In this document: piece after piece, positions 46,717-56,733 of the stretch
Layout: each line of letters starts with the position of its first letter
Numbering within the stretch: position 1 is the stretch's first letter
DNA from: Rhodococcus sp. CH91
Lineage (GTDB): Bacteria; Actinomycetota; Actinomycetes; Mycobacteriales; Mycobacteriaceae
Reading direction: 5' to 3'
Length of the DNA stretch: 64,000 bases
NCBI RefSeq assembly: GCF_022554085.1
Contig: NZ_JAKFYR010000002.1
Span: 372,001-436,000, forward strand
Made by a program: the position numbers and the translations under genes
The notes under the pieces: generated by a model
Told to the model about the DNA's origin: nothing
Database searches by the model: none
Seen by the model: only the letters and a program-made list of their open reading frames with translations

Positions 46717-48108
46717 TCACGGCTCCTGTGCGCCGGCCGCGAGAATCAGGTCGTCGAGGGCGAGGGAGAAGTCGTCGACGAGCTCCCACAGGTCGGGCAC
46801 GAGGTCCGGGCACGAGATCAGTCCGATGTCGAGCTTCCCGGCGAGGGAGAGCACTGTGATGTTGAGTCCCGCGCCGTGGAAGATCGGCCCGAAGGGATAC
46901 ATCCCCGTCATGCGCGCACCGAGGAAATAGAGCGGCACGGATGGGCCGGGCACGTTGGAGATCACCAGGTTGTGGATCACCGGATGCCGGTCGGCGAGCC
47001 GGAGCCCGGCATAGGCGCGCATCGCGGAACCGAAGACCGCTGATCCGAGGAATTGCGACCAGTCCTGCAGCAGGTTCGCTCCGAGATCGGCGTTGTGCTC
47101 CTTGGACACCGCGTTCGCCTCCGCCAGGGCGCGCAGCCGCTCGGCCGGATCCTCGATGTGGGTGTGGAGGTCGGCGAACATCGCGGAGACCTGGTTGCGT
47201 CCGGGGCGCTCGGACGTCTCGTGGACCGAGACCGGGATCATCCCGATCAGCGGGGAATCCGGTAGCTCGTCGCGCCGCGCGAGATATCGGCGCAGTGCAC
47301 CCGCGCACATGGCCATCACCACGTCGTTGACGGTGACGCCGAAGACCTTCTTCACGAGTTTCACATCGTCGAGGTCCAATGCGGTGAATCCGACGTTGCG
47401 ATGACCGGTGATGGTGGAGTTGAACGGTGTGCGCGGAGCGGTGAAGGGGGCGGGCATCGCGTCACCGCGTCGTGCCCGCGTGATCCACGACGCCAGCGAC
47501 GTCACCGCGGACGGCAGGATCCGCATCAGGTGCAGCGGGCGCCGGGCGATGTTGAGGGCACCGGCCAGTGCGAGGGTGAGATCGTTCGCGTCGCCCGCAC
47601 CTCGGCCCACCGGCTCCGGGCGGGGATCGGCCGGATCGAGACTGCACAACTGTGCGATCAGGGAGGCGCCGGACACCCCGTCCACCCCGGCATGGTGCAT
47701 CTTCGCGACGACCGCGATCGTGCCGTCGTCGAGACCGTCGACGATCCACATCTCCCACAGCGGCCGGGAGCGGTCCAGAGGCTGAGCGGCGATGTGACCG
47801 CACAGTTCGCCGAGTTCGATCCGTGTGCCCGGGGCCGGGACGGCTATGTGGTGAACGTGGCGGTCGAGATCGAAATCGTGGTCGTCCACCCAGACCGGAT
47901 GATCGAGATTGAGTTTGTTGTCGGCCAGCTTCATGTGGAACTGGGGCACGACGGCCAGGCGCGCTTCGAGTTCCTTGCGGAAGCTCGGATAGTCGTAGCC
48001 GCCCGGAACGGTGGACGGATCCAGCACGATCAGCCCGCAGATGTGGAGGAGCTGACTGGGGGTCTCGAGGTAGAGGAAACCGGCGTCGAGCCCGCTGAGA
48101 CGCTGCAT
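46717..48108 (-). CDS. WS/DGAT-family acyltransferase (wax ester/triacylglycerol synthase)
   Basis: 463 residues. The catalytic HHxxxDG motif is HHAGVDG (about 138-144), preceded by RSRPLWEMWIVDGL, and followed by the conserved NDVVMAMCAGALRRYL, NLVISNVPGPSVPLY and FHGAGLNITVLSLAGKLDIG blocks. These enzymes use acyl-CoA to make triacylglycerol or wax esters stored as lipid bodies, a trait of rhodococci and mycobacteria. Rhodococcal genomes hold many paralogues, so a specific product cannot be assigned. It is inserted between the Rv2681- and Rv2680-like genes. Confidence 0.92.
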   Translation of the reverse strand: MQRLSGLDAGFLYLETPSQLLHICGLIVLDPSTVPGGYDYPSFRKELEARLAVVPQFHMKLADNKLNLDHPVWVDDHDFDLDRHVHHIAVPAPGTRIELGELCGHIAAQPLDRSRPLWEMWIVDGLDDGTIAVVAKMHHAGVDGVSGASLIAQLCSLDPADPRPEPVGRGAGDANDLTLALAGALNIARRPLHLMRILPSAVTSLASWITRARRGDAMPAPFTAPRTPFNSTITGHRNVGFTALDLDDVKLVKKVFGVTVNDVVMAMCAGALRRYLARRDELPDSPLIGMIPVSVHETSERPGRNQVSAMFADLHTHIEDPAERLRALAEANAVSKEHNADLGANLLQDWSQFLGSAVFGSAMRAYAGLRLADRHPVIHNLVISNVPGPSVPLYFLGARMTGMYPFGPIFHGAGLNITVLSLAGKLDIGLISCPDLVPDLWELVDDFSLALDDLILAAGAQEP

Positions 48109-48158
48109 GGCTCCCAGGGTAGAACAGGTTCTAGAAATTCGGTGTCGATGCGCTCAAC

Positions 48159-48734
48159 TCAGTGCTGCAACCGGGCCACTCCGGTGGGAGGCAGACCGGC
48201 GGCGTATGCGAGCACATCGCAGAACGCCTCGACGTGCGGAGTGAGGAGATCGGACTGCGGGGTCCACGAGGCTCGCAGTTCCAGCTGGTGGGCGCGAGCA
48301 GGACCCGCGATGTCCCCGAACCGGACCGAGGTCGTCGACGTCACCGTGCCACCCAGAGCCGTGAGCGGTTCGCCGTGCGCGTCGAGCGCATCGACGAGCC
48401 AGCTCCACGCGACCTCCGGGAGCAGCGAGTCCGCCGCCAGGGTCTCGTCGACGTCGGCCTGGATGTACGAGACGAGCCGGGTGGTCCCGTGCCAGGCCTC
48501 GTCGCCGTCGGGGTCGTAGAGGAGGATGAGCCGGCCGAATGCATCGCCCTCGGACTGTTCGGGTACCCGATCCGCCTCGTCGTGCAGGACCTCGGCCCCC
48601 AGCGCGTAGCTGTAGGGAGCGAGTCGTTGCGGAGGACGGATGGGCCCGACCTCGATCTCCGGGCGCACAGTGGCCGCGTTCATCGCATCGACTGCGGAAC
48701 GGAAGCGGGCCGGCTCGGCATGCGAGGTGGTCAC
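48159..48734 (-). CDS. DUF3000 family protein (Rv2680-like)
   Basis: 191 residues from the GTG at 48734. Conserved text includes [39 protein letters not shown] and [24 protein letters not shown], as in DUF3000/Rv2680. Soluble, with no recognised catalytic motif. It is divergent from hemE, with 174 bases between the starts, an arrangement also seen in mycobacteria; a link to haem synthesis is possible but unproven. Confidence 0.85.
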   Translation of the reverse strand: MTTSHAEPARFRSAVDAMNAATVRPEIEVGPIRPPQRLAPYSYALGAEVLHDEADRVPEQSEGDAFGRLILLYDPDGDEAWHGTTRLVSYIQADVDETLAADSLLPEVAWSWLVDALDAHGEPLTALGGTVTSTTSVRFGDIAGPARAHQLELRASWTPQSDLLTPHVEAFCDVLAYAAGLPPTGVARLQH

Positions 48735-48908
48735 CGAGCGGACGTTAGTGCCGGTGACGCACTGCACGCGGGAGGCGCGCCGATTCCGGCGGGCGGGCCG
48801 GTCGTGGCAGCATGGAACAACGGCGGCGGACGATACATCCCGGTCTGCGGCCCCCACAGACGACGCCCTGCCCGCCGAAGGCGCGCAGTGACCGAAGAAC
48901 GAGGATCG

Positions 48909-50006
48909 ATGACCGGCTTGGAGAACACGAACGTCGGCTCCGCGGTGCCCGCGGAGTACCCCTCGCGGAGGGTTCTGCCACACGCGCCCCTGTTGGCGGC
49001 CGCGCGCGGCGAACGGCCGGTCCACCGCCCGGTGTGGTTCATGCGTCAGGCGGGCCGGTCCCTGCCCGAATACCGGGAGATCCGCGCCGGGATCGGCATG
49101 CTCGAATCGTGCTTCGACCCCGAGTTGGTCTGCGAGATCACGATGCAGCCGGTGCGGCGTCACAAGGTCGACGCGGCCATCCTCTTCTCCGACATCGTCG
49201 TGCCCCTCAAGGCCGCCGGGATCGACCTCGACATCGTCGCCGGTACGGGGCCCGTCGTCGCGAACCCGGTGCGCACGGCGGCCGACGTCGCGGCCCTGCC
49301 GTCCCTCGAGCCCGAGGAGGTCGGGGCGGTCGCGCGGGCCGTGGAACTTCTCACGCGCGAACTGGGCGACACCCCGCTCATCGGCTTCGCGGGGGCGCCC
49401 TTCACCCTGGCGTCCTATCTCGTCGAAGGCGGCCCTAGCCGCAACCACGAGCGCACCAAGGCGCTGATGCACGCCGAGCCCCGGACCTGGCATGCGCTGC
49501 TCGGCAAGCTCACCGATGTCGCCATCGGATTCCTGCGCGCACAGCTCGGCGCGGGCGTCGACGCCGTCCAGCTCTTCGATTCGTGGGCCGGTGCGCTCTC
49601 GCTCGCGGACTACCGCGAGTACGTCCTGCCCCACTCCGAGCGCGTGTTCGCCGAGCTCGCCGGTGCCGGAGTGCCGCGTATCCACTTCGGTGTCGGCACG
49701 GGAGAGCTCCTCGGCGCCATGGGCGAGGCCGGTGCCGACGTGGTCGGCGTCGACTGGCGCATCCCCCTCGACGTCGCCGCGACCCGCGTCGGCCCGGGCA
49801 AGGCACTGCAGGGCAATCTCGACCCCGCGATCCTCTTCGCGGGCTGGGAGGTCGTCGAACGCGAGGTCCGCCGCATCGTCGCGGAGGCGGACCGGGCGAT
49901 CGAAGCCGGCGCGACCGGCCACATCTTCAATCTCGGCCACGGTGTGCTCCCCGACACCGATCCCGAGATCATCACCCGAGTTGTCGAGCTGGTGCATTCG
50001 CTGTGA
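48909..50006 (+). CDS. hemE: HemE, uroporphyrinogen III decarboxylase
   Basis: 365 residues. The signatures [18 protein letters not shown] (about 39-56) and [18 protein letters not shown] (about 157) are diagnostic; the catalytic Asp lies in [14 protein letters not shown]. It converts uroporphyrinogen III to coproporphyrinogen III in the cytoplasm. ATG at 48909 has GAGGA upstream. Its stop overlaps the start of hemY (GTGA), starting a tight three-gene haem operon. Confidence 0.96.
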   Translation: MTGLENTNVGSAVPAEYPSRRVLPHAPLLAAARGERPVHRPVWFMRQAGRSLPEYREIRAGIGMLESCFDPELVCEITMQPVRRHKVDAAILFSDIVVPLKAAGIDLDIVAGTGPVVANPVRTAADVAALPSLEPEEVGAVARAVELLTRELGDTPLIGFAGAPFTLASYLVEGGPSRNHERTKALMHAEPRTWHALLGKLTDVAIGFLRAQLGAGVDAVQLFDSWAGALSLADYREYVLPHSERVFAELAGAGVPRIHFGVGTGELLGAMGEAGADVVGVDWRIPLDVAATRVGPGKALQGNLDPAILFAGWEVVEREVRRIVAEADRAIEAGATGHIFNLGHGVLPDTDPEIITRVVELVHSL

Positions 50007-51361
50007 CCCCGCGGGCGGTCGCCGTCGTCGGGGGCGGCATCAGCGGCCTCGTCGCGGCATACCGGCTGCGCCGCTCGCTCGGGCCCGCCGCGAGGATCGT
50101 CGTGCTCGAACGATCCTCGCGGCTCGGCGGCAAGCTCCGGACGGTCCCGCTCGCCGGAGACCCGGTCGACGTCGGTGCCGAAGCATTCATCGCGCGCCGC
50201 CCCGAGGTCGCGGAACTCGCCGCCGAACTCGGTCTCGCCGACCGCATCGTGTATCCCTCGGGCGCCCGCCCGCTGCTGTACGCCGGGTCGCAGTTGCACC
50301 CGCTGCCGTCGAGCACACTGATGGGGATCCCGGCGTCCGCGCAGTCGCTGGCGGGTCTCGTCGACGACCGCACGCTCGCCCGTATCGCCGCCGAACCCAC
50401 CGTCCCGCTGCACTGGGAGCGGGGATCGGACGTGTCCGTCGCCGAGCTCGTCGGTGCCCGATTCGGTGAACAGGTCGTGCGACGCAGCGTCGACCCGCTT
50501 CTCGGTGGTGTCTACTCGGGTCTGTCCGATACCGCGGGAGTACGTGCCACCCTGCCCACCCTCGCCGCAGCCCTCGACGCCGGTGCGACGAGCTTGAGCG
50601 AGGCCGTCACCCGGGCCATGCCCGCCCCGTCCGACGCTCCGGTCTTCGGCACGCTGCGGGAGGGCTACGGCGTACTGCTCGAGGCGCTCGTCAGCGCCGC
50701 GGATGCGGAGTTCCTCTACGGCACGGCCGCGTCCGGCCTCCGCCGCATCGGGGAGAAATGGTCGATCGACCCCGTCGGGGAGGTCGACGGGGTCGTGCTC
50801 GCAGTCCCCGCACCGGACGCCGCGCGTCTGCTCGCCGACAGTGTGCGGCCCGCTGCGCAGTGCCTCGCACAGATCCCCCCGGCGTCGTCGGTGGTGGTCG
50901 CGCTCGCGTTCCCGCACGACGCCGATCTGCCGCAGAACTCCGGGATTCTCGTCGCGACGGGGGAGGAACTGTCGGCCAAGGCCTTCACGCTGTCGAGCCG
51001 GAAGTGGCCGCATCTCGCGGAACGGCCCGTCGCGCTCGCCCGCGCGTCCTTCGGCCGGTTCGGCGACGACGCGCTGGTCGACGCGCCGGAGACCGAGCTG
51101 ATCGCGCTGGCGCGAGCGGATCTCGCCACGCTCACCGGGGTCGACGCGGAACCCGTGGACGCCTTCGTGCAGCGCTGGCACGGCGGGCTCCCGCAGTACC
51201 GCGAACACCACGGCGAGATCGTCGCGGCCCTCGAGGCGGAGATCGCCGGTATCGACGGGCTCGAGATCGCGGGCGCGATGTTGCACGGCGTGGGGGTGCC
51301 GGCATGTGTCGCAACAGGCACGGCCGCGGCCGCACGACTGGCAGCGCGAATGGCAGGATGA
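50003..51361 (+). CDS. hemY: HemY/CgoX, coproporphyrinogen III oxidase
   Basis: 452 residues from the GTG at 50003. FAD-binding [17 protein letters not shown] (about 6-22), RLGGKLRT, the [12 protein letters not shown] loop, [13 protein letters not shown] and the terminal [16 protein letters not shown] match the oxygen-dependent oxidase family. In Gram-positive and actinobacterial organisms it oxidises coproporphyrinogen III to coproporphyrin III. Overlaps both hemE and hemQ by 4 bases, indicating translational coupling. Confidence 0.94.
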   Translation: MTPRAVAVVGGGISGLVAAYRLRRSLGPAARIVVLERSSRLGGKLRTVPLAGDPVDVGAEAFIARRPEVAELAAELGLADRIVYPSGARPLLYAGSQLHPLPSSTLMGIPASAQSLAGLVDDRTLARIAAEPTVPLHWERGSDVSVAELVGARFGEQVVRRSVDPLLGGVYSGLSDTAGVRATLPTLAAALDAGATSLSEAVTRAMPAPSDAPVFGTLREGYGVLLEALVSAADAEFLYGTAASGLRRIGEKWSIDPVGEVDGVVLAVPAPDAARLLADSVRPAAQCLAQIPPASSVVVALAFPHDADLPQNSGILVATGEELSAKAFTLSSRKWPHLAERPVALARASFGRFGDDALVDAPETELIALARADLATLTGVDAEPVDAFVQRWHGGLPQYREHHGEIVAALEAEIAGIDGLEIAGAMLHGVGVPACVATGTAAAARLAARMAG

Positions 51362-52062
51362 ACGGTATGGCACGTCTCGACTACGACAAGCTCAATTCCA
51401 CCCTCCGCTACGCGATGTGGTCGGTCTTCCAGGTTCGGCCCGGTGTGCTCGGCGACGACCGTACGGCCGCGATCGAGGACGCGAAGGCGTTCTTCGCCCG
51501 CTACGAGGACACCGACGTCGTCGTGCGGGGGCTCTACGATGTCGCCGGTACCCGCGCCGACGCCGACTTCATGATCTGGTCGCACGCGGAGCATCTCGAA
51601 GATCTGCAGAAGCTGTACGCCGACTTCCGGCGGACGACGATCGTCGGTCGCGCCAGCACCCCGGTGTGGTCGAACGTCGCCCTGCATCGGCCGGCCGAGT
51701 TCAACAAGAGCCACGTGCCCGCCTTCATCGCGGGGGAGGACCCGGGCAACTACATCTGCGTCTACCCGTTCGTGCGGTCCTACGAGTGGTACCTGCTTCC
51801 CGACGAGCAGCGTCGCAAGATGCTCGCGGACCACGGCAAGGCCGGTCGCGGCTATCCGGACGTACGCGCCAACACGGTGCCCGCCTTCGCCCTCGGCGAC
51901 TACGAGTGGATCCTCGCCTTCGAGGCACCGAAGCTGGACCGCATCGTCGACCTCATGCGCGACCTGCGGGCCACTGACGCGCGCCTGCACGTCCGGGAAG
52001 AGACCCCCTTCTTCACCGGTCCGCGCGTGGACGTCGACACGCTCGTCGCGTCGCTGCCCTGA
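51358..52062 (+). CDS. hemQ: HemQ/ChdC, coproheme decarboxylase
   Basis: 234 residues, a chlorite-dismutase-fold protein. Key parts are [51 protein letters not shown] with the reactive Tyr, and [36 protein letters not shown] with the proximal His. It decarboxylates coproheme to haem b using H2O2. It starts in the hemY stop (ATGA). An internal ATG at 51367 would give a protein three residues shorter. Its last two codons and TGA form part of a 17-bp tandem array. The ferrochelatase gene of the pathway is not in this window. Confidence 0.95.
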   Translation: MNGMARLDYDKLNSTLRYAMWSVFQVRPGVLGDDRTAAIEDAKAFFARYEDTDVVVRGLYDVAGTRADADFMIWSHAEHLEDLQKLYADFRRTTIVGRASTPVWSNVALHRPAEFNKSHVPAFIAGEDPGNYICVYPFVRSYEWYLLPDEQRRKMLADHGKAGRGYPDVRANTVPAFALGDYEWILAFEAPKLDRIVDLMRDLRATDARLHVREETPFFTGPRVDVDTLVASLP

Positions 52063-52154
52063 CACGAACGCTGCCCTGACACGAACGCTGCCCTGACACG
52101 AACGCTGCCCTGACACGAACGTTGCCCTGACATGAACGCTGCCCTGACGTGAGT
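52053..52154. repeat. 17-bp tandem repeat array between hemQ and bisC
   Basis: The unit GCTGCCCTGACACGAAC is repeated exactly four times (52053-52120), then once with two changes (52121-52137), and then a partial copy (52138-52154) in which the sequence diverges into the GTG start of the next gene (52149). The first unit contains the last codons and stop of hemQ. Because 17 is not a multiple of three, each copy puts a TGA in a different frame. Confidence 0.95.
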
Positions 52155-54482
52155 TCCGGGAGCCCGGCGCCGGAAGAGCGACTGTTCTCCCAGATGGCGC
52201 ACTGGGGCATGTTCTCGGCCCGGGCCCAGGCAGGCGAGGTCGTCGCGGTACACCCCTACGCCGGGGACCGCGACCCCTCGCCGATCCTGGGGAACATCCC
52301 GGGTTCGGTGCGGCACCGCGCCCGCATCACCGGTCCGGCGGTGCGCCGCGGCTGGCTCGAGGACGGGCCCGGGCCGAGCACTCGCCGGGGGAACGACGAA
52401 TTCGTGGCCGTTTCCTGGGACGAGCTGACCGAGATCCTCGCGGGCGAACTGCGGCGGGTGAGGGATCGGCACGGCAACCGCGCGATCTTCGGCGGCTCCT
52501 ACGGCTGGTCGGCGCCGGGGCGGTTCCATCATGCCCAGAGCCAGGTCCACCGCTTCCTGAAGATGTTCGGTGGCTACACCCGCTCCGTACACTCCTATTC
52601 CCTCGGCGCGACCGGCGTCGTCATGCCGCACGTGGTGGGCACCCACTGGAAGCTCTTCGCGCGTTCCACCTCCTGGGAGGTCATCGCACGCGAGACCGAC
52701 CTGATCGTCTGCTTCGGCGGCATCCCGCTGAAGAACACCGCGGTGAACGACGGGGGCACGAGCGATCACCCCACCCGCGGTGCCCTCGACCGGATGCGGG
52801 CGCGCGGCGGGCGGATCGTCTCGTTCAGCCCGATCCGCAGCGACGTCCACGGCGAGCACGAATGGTTCGCCCCGCGTCCGGGAACCGATGTCGCCGTCAT
52901 GCTCGCGCTCGCCTACGTCCTGGCCACCGAGGATCTCGCCGATCGGGCGTTCCTCGATCGCTACTGCACCGGCTACGACCGCTTCGAGGAATATCTGCTC
53001 GGGCACACCGACGGGGTGCCCAAGACCCCGGAATGGGCATCGCGGTTGTCGGGCCTGCCGGCCTCCGACCTGGTCGATCTCGCCCGCCGCATGGCCGCCG
53101 GACGCACCCTGGTCTCGGTCACCTGGTCGCTGCAGCGCGTGCGCCACGGCGAGCAGGCGCCCTGGGCAGGAGTGACCCTCGCCGCGATGCTCGGGCAGCT
53201 GGGCGTTCCGGGCGGGGGCTTCGGCCACGGCTACGGCTCGATGAACGAACCCGGACTCGCACCCGTCCCGTACCCGCTGCCCACCCTCTTCCAGGGCAAC
53301 AACGACGTCGAGGACTTCATCCCCGTCGCCGCGATCGCCGACCTGCTGTCACGGCCGGGCGAGCAGTTCGACTACGACGGTCGACGCCTGACCTTCCCGG
53401 ATATCCGGCTCGTCTACTGGGCGGGCGGAAATCCGTTCCACCATCACCAGGATCTGGGCCGGTTGCGACGGGCCCTGCAGCGTCCCGACACGATCGTGGT
53501 CCACGATCCCTACTGGACGTCCATGGCCAAGCACGCAGACATCGTGGTGCCGTCCACCACGGCACTGGAACGCGACGACCTCACCTGCACTCGCAACGAT
53601 CCGTTGCTGGTCGCGATGCAGGCGGCCGTCCCGCCTTTCGCGGACGCCCGCGACGACTACGACACCTTCATGGCGCTCGCGTATCGCCTCGGATTCGGCG
53701 ACAGATTCACCGAGGGCCGCACGTCCCGGCAGTGGATCGAGCATCTCTACGAGCAGTGGCGCGGTTTCGTCCTGGCCGACGACCGGCGCGTCGAGGATCC
53801 GCCGCCCTTCGGCGAGTTCTGGTCCGGCGGTCACCCGGTGCGCATGCGCACGGAGGACGACCTCACCCTGTTCGAGGACTTCCGCACCGACCCCGAGCGC
53901 AATCCGCTGCGCACCCCCAGCGGCCGCATCGAGATCTTCTCCGCCGAGATCGACGGATTCGGCTACGACGACTGCGCGGGACACCCGAAGTGGTACGAAC
54001 CCGAGGAATGGCTCGGTTCTCCCCGGGCCGGCCGGTTCCCGCTGCACCTGATCGCCAACCAGCCCGCCACCCGCCTGCACGGGCAACTCGATCACGGCGC
54101 CGTGAGTCAGGCGTCGAAGATCCGTGGCCGTGAACCGATCCGGATACATCCCGACGACGCCGCACAGCGCGGCCTCGGGGACGGCGACATCGTCCGCGTG
54201 TTCAACGATCGAGGTTCCTGCCTCGCCGGCGTCGTCCTGGACGACGGGCTGCTGCCGAAGGTCGTGCAACTCGCGACCGGAGCCTGGTACGACCCCCTCG
54301 ACCCCTCGGATCCCGGGTCGATGTGCGTGCACGGAAATCCGAACGTGCTCACCCCGGATGTGGGGACCTCGTCGCTGTCCCAGGGATGCACCGGGCAGCA
54401 CGTGCTCGTCGAGATGGAGCGGTTCGACGGCGATCTGCCTCCGATCCGCGCCTACGATCCGCCTGTGGTGCGGCCCCGCTGA
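52149..54482 (+). CDS. bisC: BisC/TorZ-type molybdopterin S- or N-oxide reductase
   Basis: 777 residues from the GTG at 52149. It is a DMSO-reductase-family enzyme: FSQMAHWGMFSA at the start, IFGGSYGWSAPGRFHHAQSQ with the Ser that ligates Mo, FGGIPLKNTAVNDGGTS, YWAGGNPFHHHQDLGRLRRA, and the cofactor-binding IANQPATRLHGQLDHGAVS. It has no N-terminal 4Fe-4S Cys motif and no Tat signal, so it is a cytoplasmic single-cofactor reductase, like biotin sulfoxide reductase. Its position near msrB suggests biotin or methionine sulfoxide repair. Its start codon lies at the end of a tandem repeat. Confidence 0.88.
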   Translation: MSSGSPAPEERLFSQMAHWGMFSARAQAGEVVAVHPYAGDRDPSPILGNIPGSVRHRARITGPAVRRGWLEDGPGPSTRRGNDEFVAVSWDELTEILAGELRRVRDRHGNRAIFGGSYGWSAPGRFHHAQSQVHRFLKMFGGYTRSVHSYSLGATGVVMPHVVGTHWKLFARSTSWEVIARETDLIVCFGGIPLKNTAVNDGGTSDHPTRGALDRMRARGGRIVSFSPIRSDVHGEHEWFAPRPGTDVAVMLALAYVLATEDLADRAFLDRYCTGYDRFEEYLLGHTDGVPKTPEWASRLSGLPASDLVDLARRMAAGRTLVSVTWSLQRVRHGEQAPWAGVTLAAMLGQLGVPGGGFGHGYGSMNEPGLAPVPYPLPTLFQGNNDVEDFIPVAAIADLLSRPGEQFDYDGRRLTFPDIRLVYWAGGNPFHHHQDLGRLRRALQRPDTIVVHDPYWTSMAKHADIVVPSTTALERDDLTCTRNDPLLVAMQAAVPPFADARDDYDTFMALAYRLGFGDRFTEGRTSRQWIEHLYEQWRGFVLADDRRVEDPPPFGEFWSGGHPVRMRTEDDLTLFEDFRTDPERNPLRTPSGRIEIFSAEIDGFGYDDCAGHPKWYEPEEWLGSPRAGRFPLHLIANQPATRLHGQLDHGAVSQASKIRGREPIRIHPDDAAQRGLGDGDIVRVFNDRGSCLAGVVLDDGLLPKVVQLATGAWYDPLDPSDPGSMCVHGNPNVLTPDVGTSSLSQGCTGQHVLVEMERFDGDLPPIRAYDPPVVRPR

Positions 54483-54510
54483 GACCCGGCGTGTCCCGCA
54501 GGTGCCGGAC

Positions 54511-55479
54511 TCACAGGTCCAGCGAAGCCTGCACCTCGTGCAGCGTCGCCGCAGAGGCGGCCAGACCCGCGGCTTCCTCCGGGGACAGCGGAACGTCGAG
54601 GACGGTGTGGGCACCCCGGGCGTCGACGATCGTCGGTAGCGAGAGACAGACGTCCCGAAGTCCGTGCAGGCCCGTCTGCAGCGTCGAGACGGGCAGCACC
54701 CGGCGCTGATTCCTCAGGACCGCCTCCACGATGCGCGCGGACGCCAGGCCGATCGCGAGGTTCGTGGCGCCCTTGCCGCGGATGATCTCGTAGGCACTGC
54801 GGACGACCTCGTCGAACAGTTCGGCACGGACCTCGGGGCCGAACACCGGTAGCCCGTCGATGCGGAAGTTCTCCGCCGGTACCCCGCCGATCGTCGCACC
54901 GGACCACAGTGCGACCTCCGAGTCCCCGTGTTCCCCCACGACGAAGGCGTGGACGTTCTCGATCGCTATATCCGCGCGGCGCGCGAGAAGATATCGCAAC
55001 CGCCCCGAGTCGAGCACCGTGCCCGATCCGAAGATCCGGCCGTCGGTGACCCCGGTCGCCTCGATCGCGGCATACGTGATGATGTCGACGGGATTACTGA
55101 CGAAGACGATCACCGCGTCGGGGGAGACGGCCAGCAGCTGGGGAGTCAGCTTCCGGGCCAAGGCGACGTTCGCCGCCGCGAGTTCGAGCCGGGACTGGTC
55201 GGGACGCTGCTTGGCTCCTGCAGTCACGACCACCAGATCGGAATCGGCGGTGACCGCGATGTCGACGTCGCCTTCGATCCGGCACGAGGGTGCGAACTGG
55301 GTCCCGTGGTTGAGGTCGAGGACCTCGGCACGCACTTTCTCGGGATTCAGGTCGAACAGGGAGATCGCGTCGGCGGACCCCCGGATGAGACAGGCGTTGG
55401 CCACCGCCGTACCGACGCTGCCGGCGCCGACGACGGACAGCTTCGTACTCGTGACGTCACTCGTGCGCGTAGCCCCCAT
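54511..55479 (-). CDS. ldh: L-lactate dehydrogenase
   Basis: 322 residues. NAD-binding VVGAGSVGTAVANACL, the specificity loop AGAKQRPDQSRLEL (Gln typical of lactate rather than malate dehydrogenases), VSNPVDIITY, GSGTVLDSGRLRYLLA with the substrate Arg, and GEHGDSE with the catalytic His are all intact. It interconverts pyruvate and L-lactate. ATG at 55479 is the family-typical start. It converges on bisC, 28 bases apart, and is divergent from the HAD gene. Confidence 0.94.
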   Translation of the reverse strand: MGATRTSDVTSTKLSVVGAGSVGTAVANACLIRGSADAISLFDLNPEKVRAEVLDLNHGTQFAPSCRIEGDVDIAVTADSDLVVVTAGAKQRPDQSRLELAAANVALARKLTPQLLAVSPDAVIVFVSNPVDIITYAAIEATGVTDGRIFGSGTVLDSGRLRYLLARRADIAIENVHAFVVGEHGDSEVALWSGATIGGVPAENFRIDGLPVFGPEVRAELFDEVVRSAYEIIRGKGATNLAIGLASARIVEAVLRNQRRVLPVSTLQTGLHGLRDVCLSLPTIVDARGAHTVLDVPLSPEEAAGLAASAATLHEVQASLDL

Positions 55480-55584
55480 ACGGCTGATTCTCGCCGACGG
55501 GACGGACCTGCGCCGCCGAACGGGCAGGTTCGGAGTGCTCGAGATGGTCCACCGGCCGGGAAGCTTCCCTCTAACCTCGGGAGC

Positions 55585-56301
55585 ATGGCCACGAGACCTT
55601 TCGATGCCGTCCTGTTCGACTTCTCCGGCACCCTGTTCCGGCTCGAGGAGGACGAGAGCTGGCTTGCGGACGTCACCGACGAGGAGGGCGAGCGCTTCGA
55701 CGTGCACCGGCAGGCCGAACTGATGCGACGGCTCACCGCGCCCACCGGCCAGCCGGTGGAGATGGACGCGGACGAGCATCATGCCTGGACGAACCGCGAT
55801 CGGGAGCCGCGCTGGCATCGTGAGGCGTATCTGACGGTCCTGCGCAGGTCCGGCGTCGCCGACCCGGAGCAGGCGACGGCGCTGTACGCGAAGGTGACAG
55901 ATCCCGACTGCTGGACGGTCTATCCGGACACGGTGCCCGTGATCGAATCGCTCGCCGGTGACGGGATCGCGGTGGGGGTGGTGAGCAACATCGCGTTCGA
56001 CGTGCGACCGGCCTTCGCCCGGCTGGGGATCGACGACCTCGTCTCAGTGTTCGCACTGTCCTTCGAGGTCGGGGCCGTCAAACCCGAGCCGGAGATCTTC
56101 CGCTTCGCCGCCGACGCGCTCGGGGTGGATCCGCGTCGCATCCTGATGATCGGGGACAGCGAGAAGGCGGACGGGGCCGCGCGGGCGATCGGCTGCTCGT
56201 TCGAACTCGTCGAACCGCTGGCCACGGCCGAACGGCCCGACGCCCTGTGGAGGGCGCTGGCCGCCGCCGGGATCACTCCGACGGAACCAGGCGCAGGCTG
56301 A
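55585..56301 (+). CDS. HAD-superfamily hydrolase
   Basis: 238 residues. Motif I is LFDFSGTLF (about 10-18), motif II VSNIAF, motif III the Lys of AVKPEPEIF, motif IV MIGDSEKADGAARAIGC. The nucleophilic Asp is present, but the usual second Asp of DxDxT is Ser here (DFSGT). This occurs in dehalogenase- and phosphonatase-like branches and in some actinobacterial phosphatases. Substrate unknown. Its 3' end overlaps the 3' end of msrB by 29 bases. Confidence 0.85.
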   Translation: MATRPFDAVLFDFSGTLFRLEEDESWLADVTDEEGERFDVHRQAELMRRLTAPTGQPVEMDADEHHAWTNRDREPRWHREAYLTVLRRSGVADPEQATALYAKVTDPDCWTVYPDTVPVIESLAGDGIAVGVVSNIAFDVRPAFARLGIDDLVSVFALSFEVGAVKPEPEIFRFAADALGVDPRRILMIGDSEKADGAARAIGCSFELVEPLATAERPDALWRALAAAGITPTEPGAG

Positions 56302-56701
56302 TCGAGTTGATGCAGTACCGCTTGTCGGTGGGTGTCGGATAACCCTCACCCTCGAAGACGTGCCCGAGGTGGCTGTGGCACGACGCGCACACGACCTCCA
56401 CGCGCCGCATCCCCAGCGAGTTGTCCTCGCGCAGGATCACGGCATCGGAGTCCGCCGGATCGAAGAAGGACGGCCATCCGCAATGCGAATGGAACTTCTC
56501 GTTGCTGCGGAACAGTTCGGCTCCGCACGCCCGGCACTCGTAGACACCGTCGGTCTCGGTGTCGGTGTACTCGCCGACGAAGGGACGTTCGGTGCCGGCC
56601 TGCCGCAGAACGGCGAACTCCGCAGGAGTGAGTTTCGCGCGCCATTCCTCGTCGCTGTGGACGACCTTGGGTGCGGGTTCCGATCGGGGAGCAGAGGTCA
56701 T
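56273..56701 (-). CDS. msrB: MsrB, peptide-methionine (R)-S-oxide reductase
   Basis: 142 residues. Zinc ligands YECRACGAEL and VVCASCHSHLGHVF, the HSHCGWPSFFDP block, and the catalytic Cys in RYCINSISLRL are all present. It reduces the R-epimer of methionine sulfoxide with thioredoxin. ATG at 56701. It lies just downstream of aftC on the same strand (32 bases), as Rv2674 neighbours Rv2673. Overlaps the HAD gene at its 3' end. Confidence 0.95.
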   Translation of the reverse strand: MTSAPRSEPAPKVVHSDEEWRAKLTPAEFAVLRQAGTERPFVGEYTDTETDGVYECRACGAELFRSNEKFHSHCGWPSFFDPADSDAVILREDNSLGMRRVEVVCASCHSHLGHVFEGEGYPTPTDKRYCINSISLRLVPSE

Positions 56702-56733
56702 GGACTCCACGCTAACCGCGCCCGGCGCGCACG

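Noticed and set aside
52053-52154. A CRISPR array at the hemQ-bisC junction
   Set aside because: The 17-bp units abut one another without unique spacers, and no cas gene is present, so it is a plain tandem repeat.
51900-53228. A minus-strand frame reading through the 17-bp array as a repetitive Gly-Gln-Arg-Ser protein
   Set aside because: It is antisense to hemQ and bisC, and the periodic peptide merely mirrors the DNA repeat.
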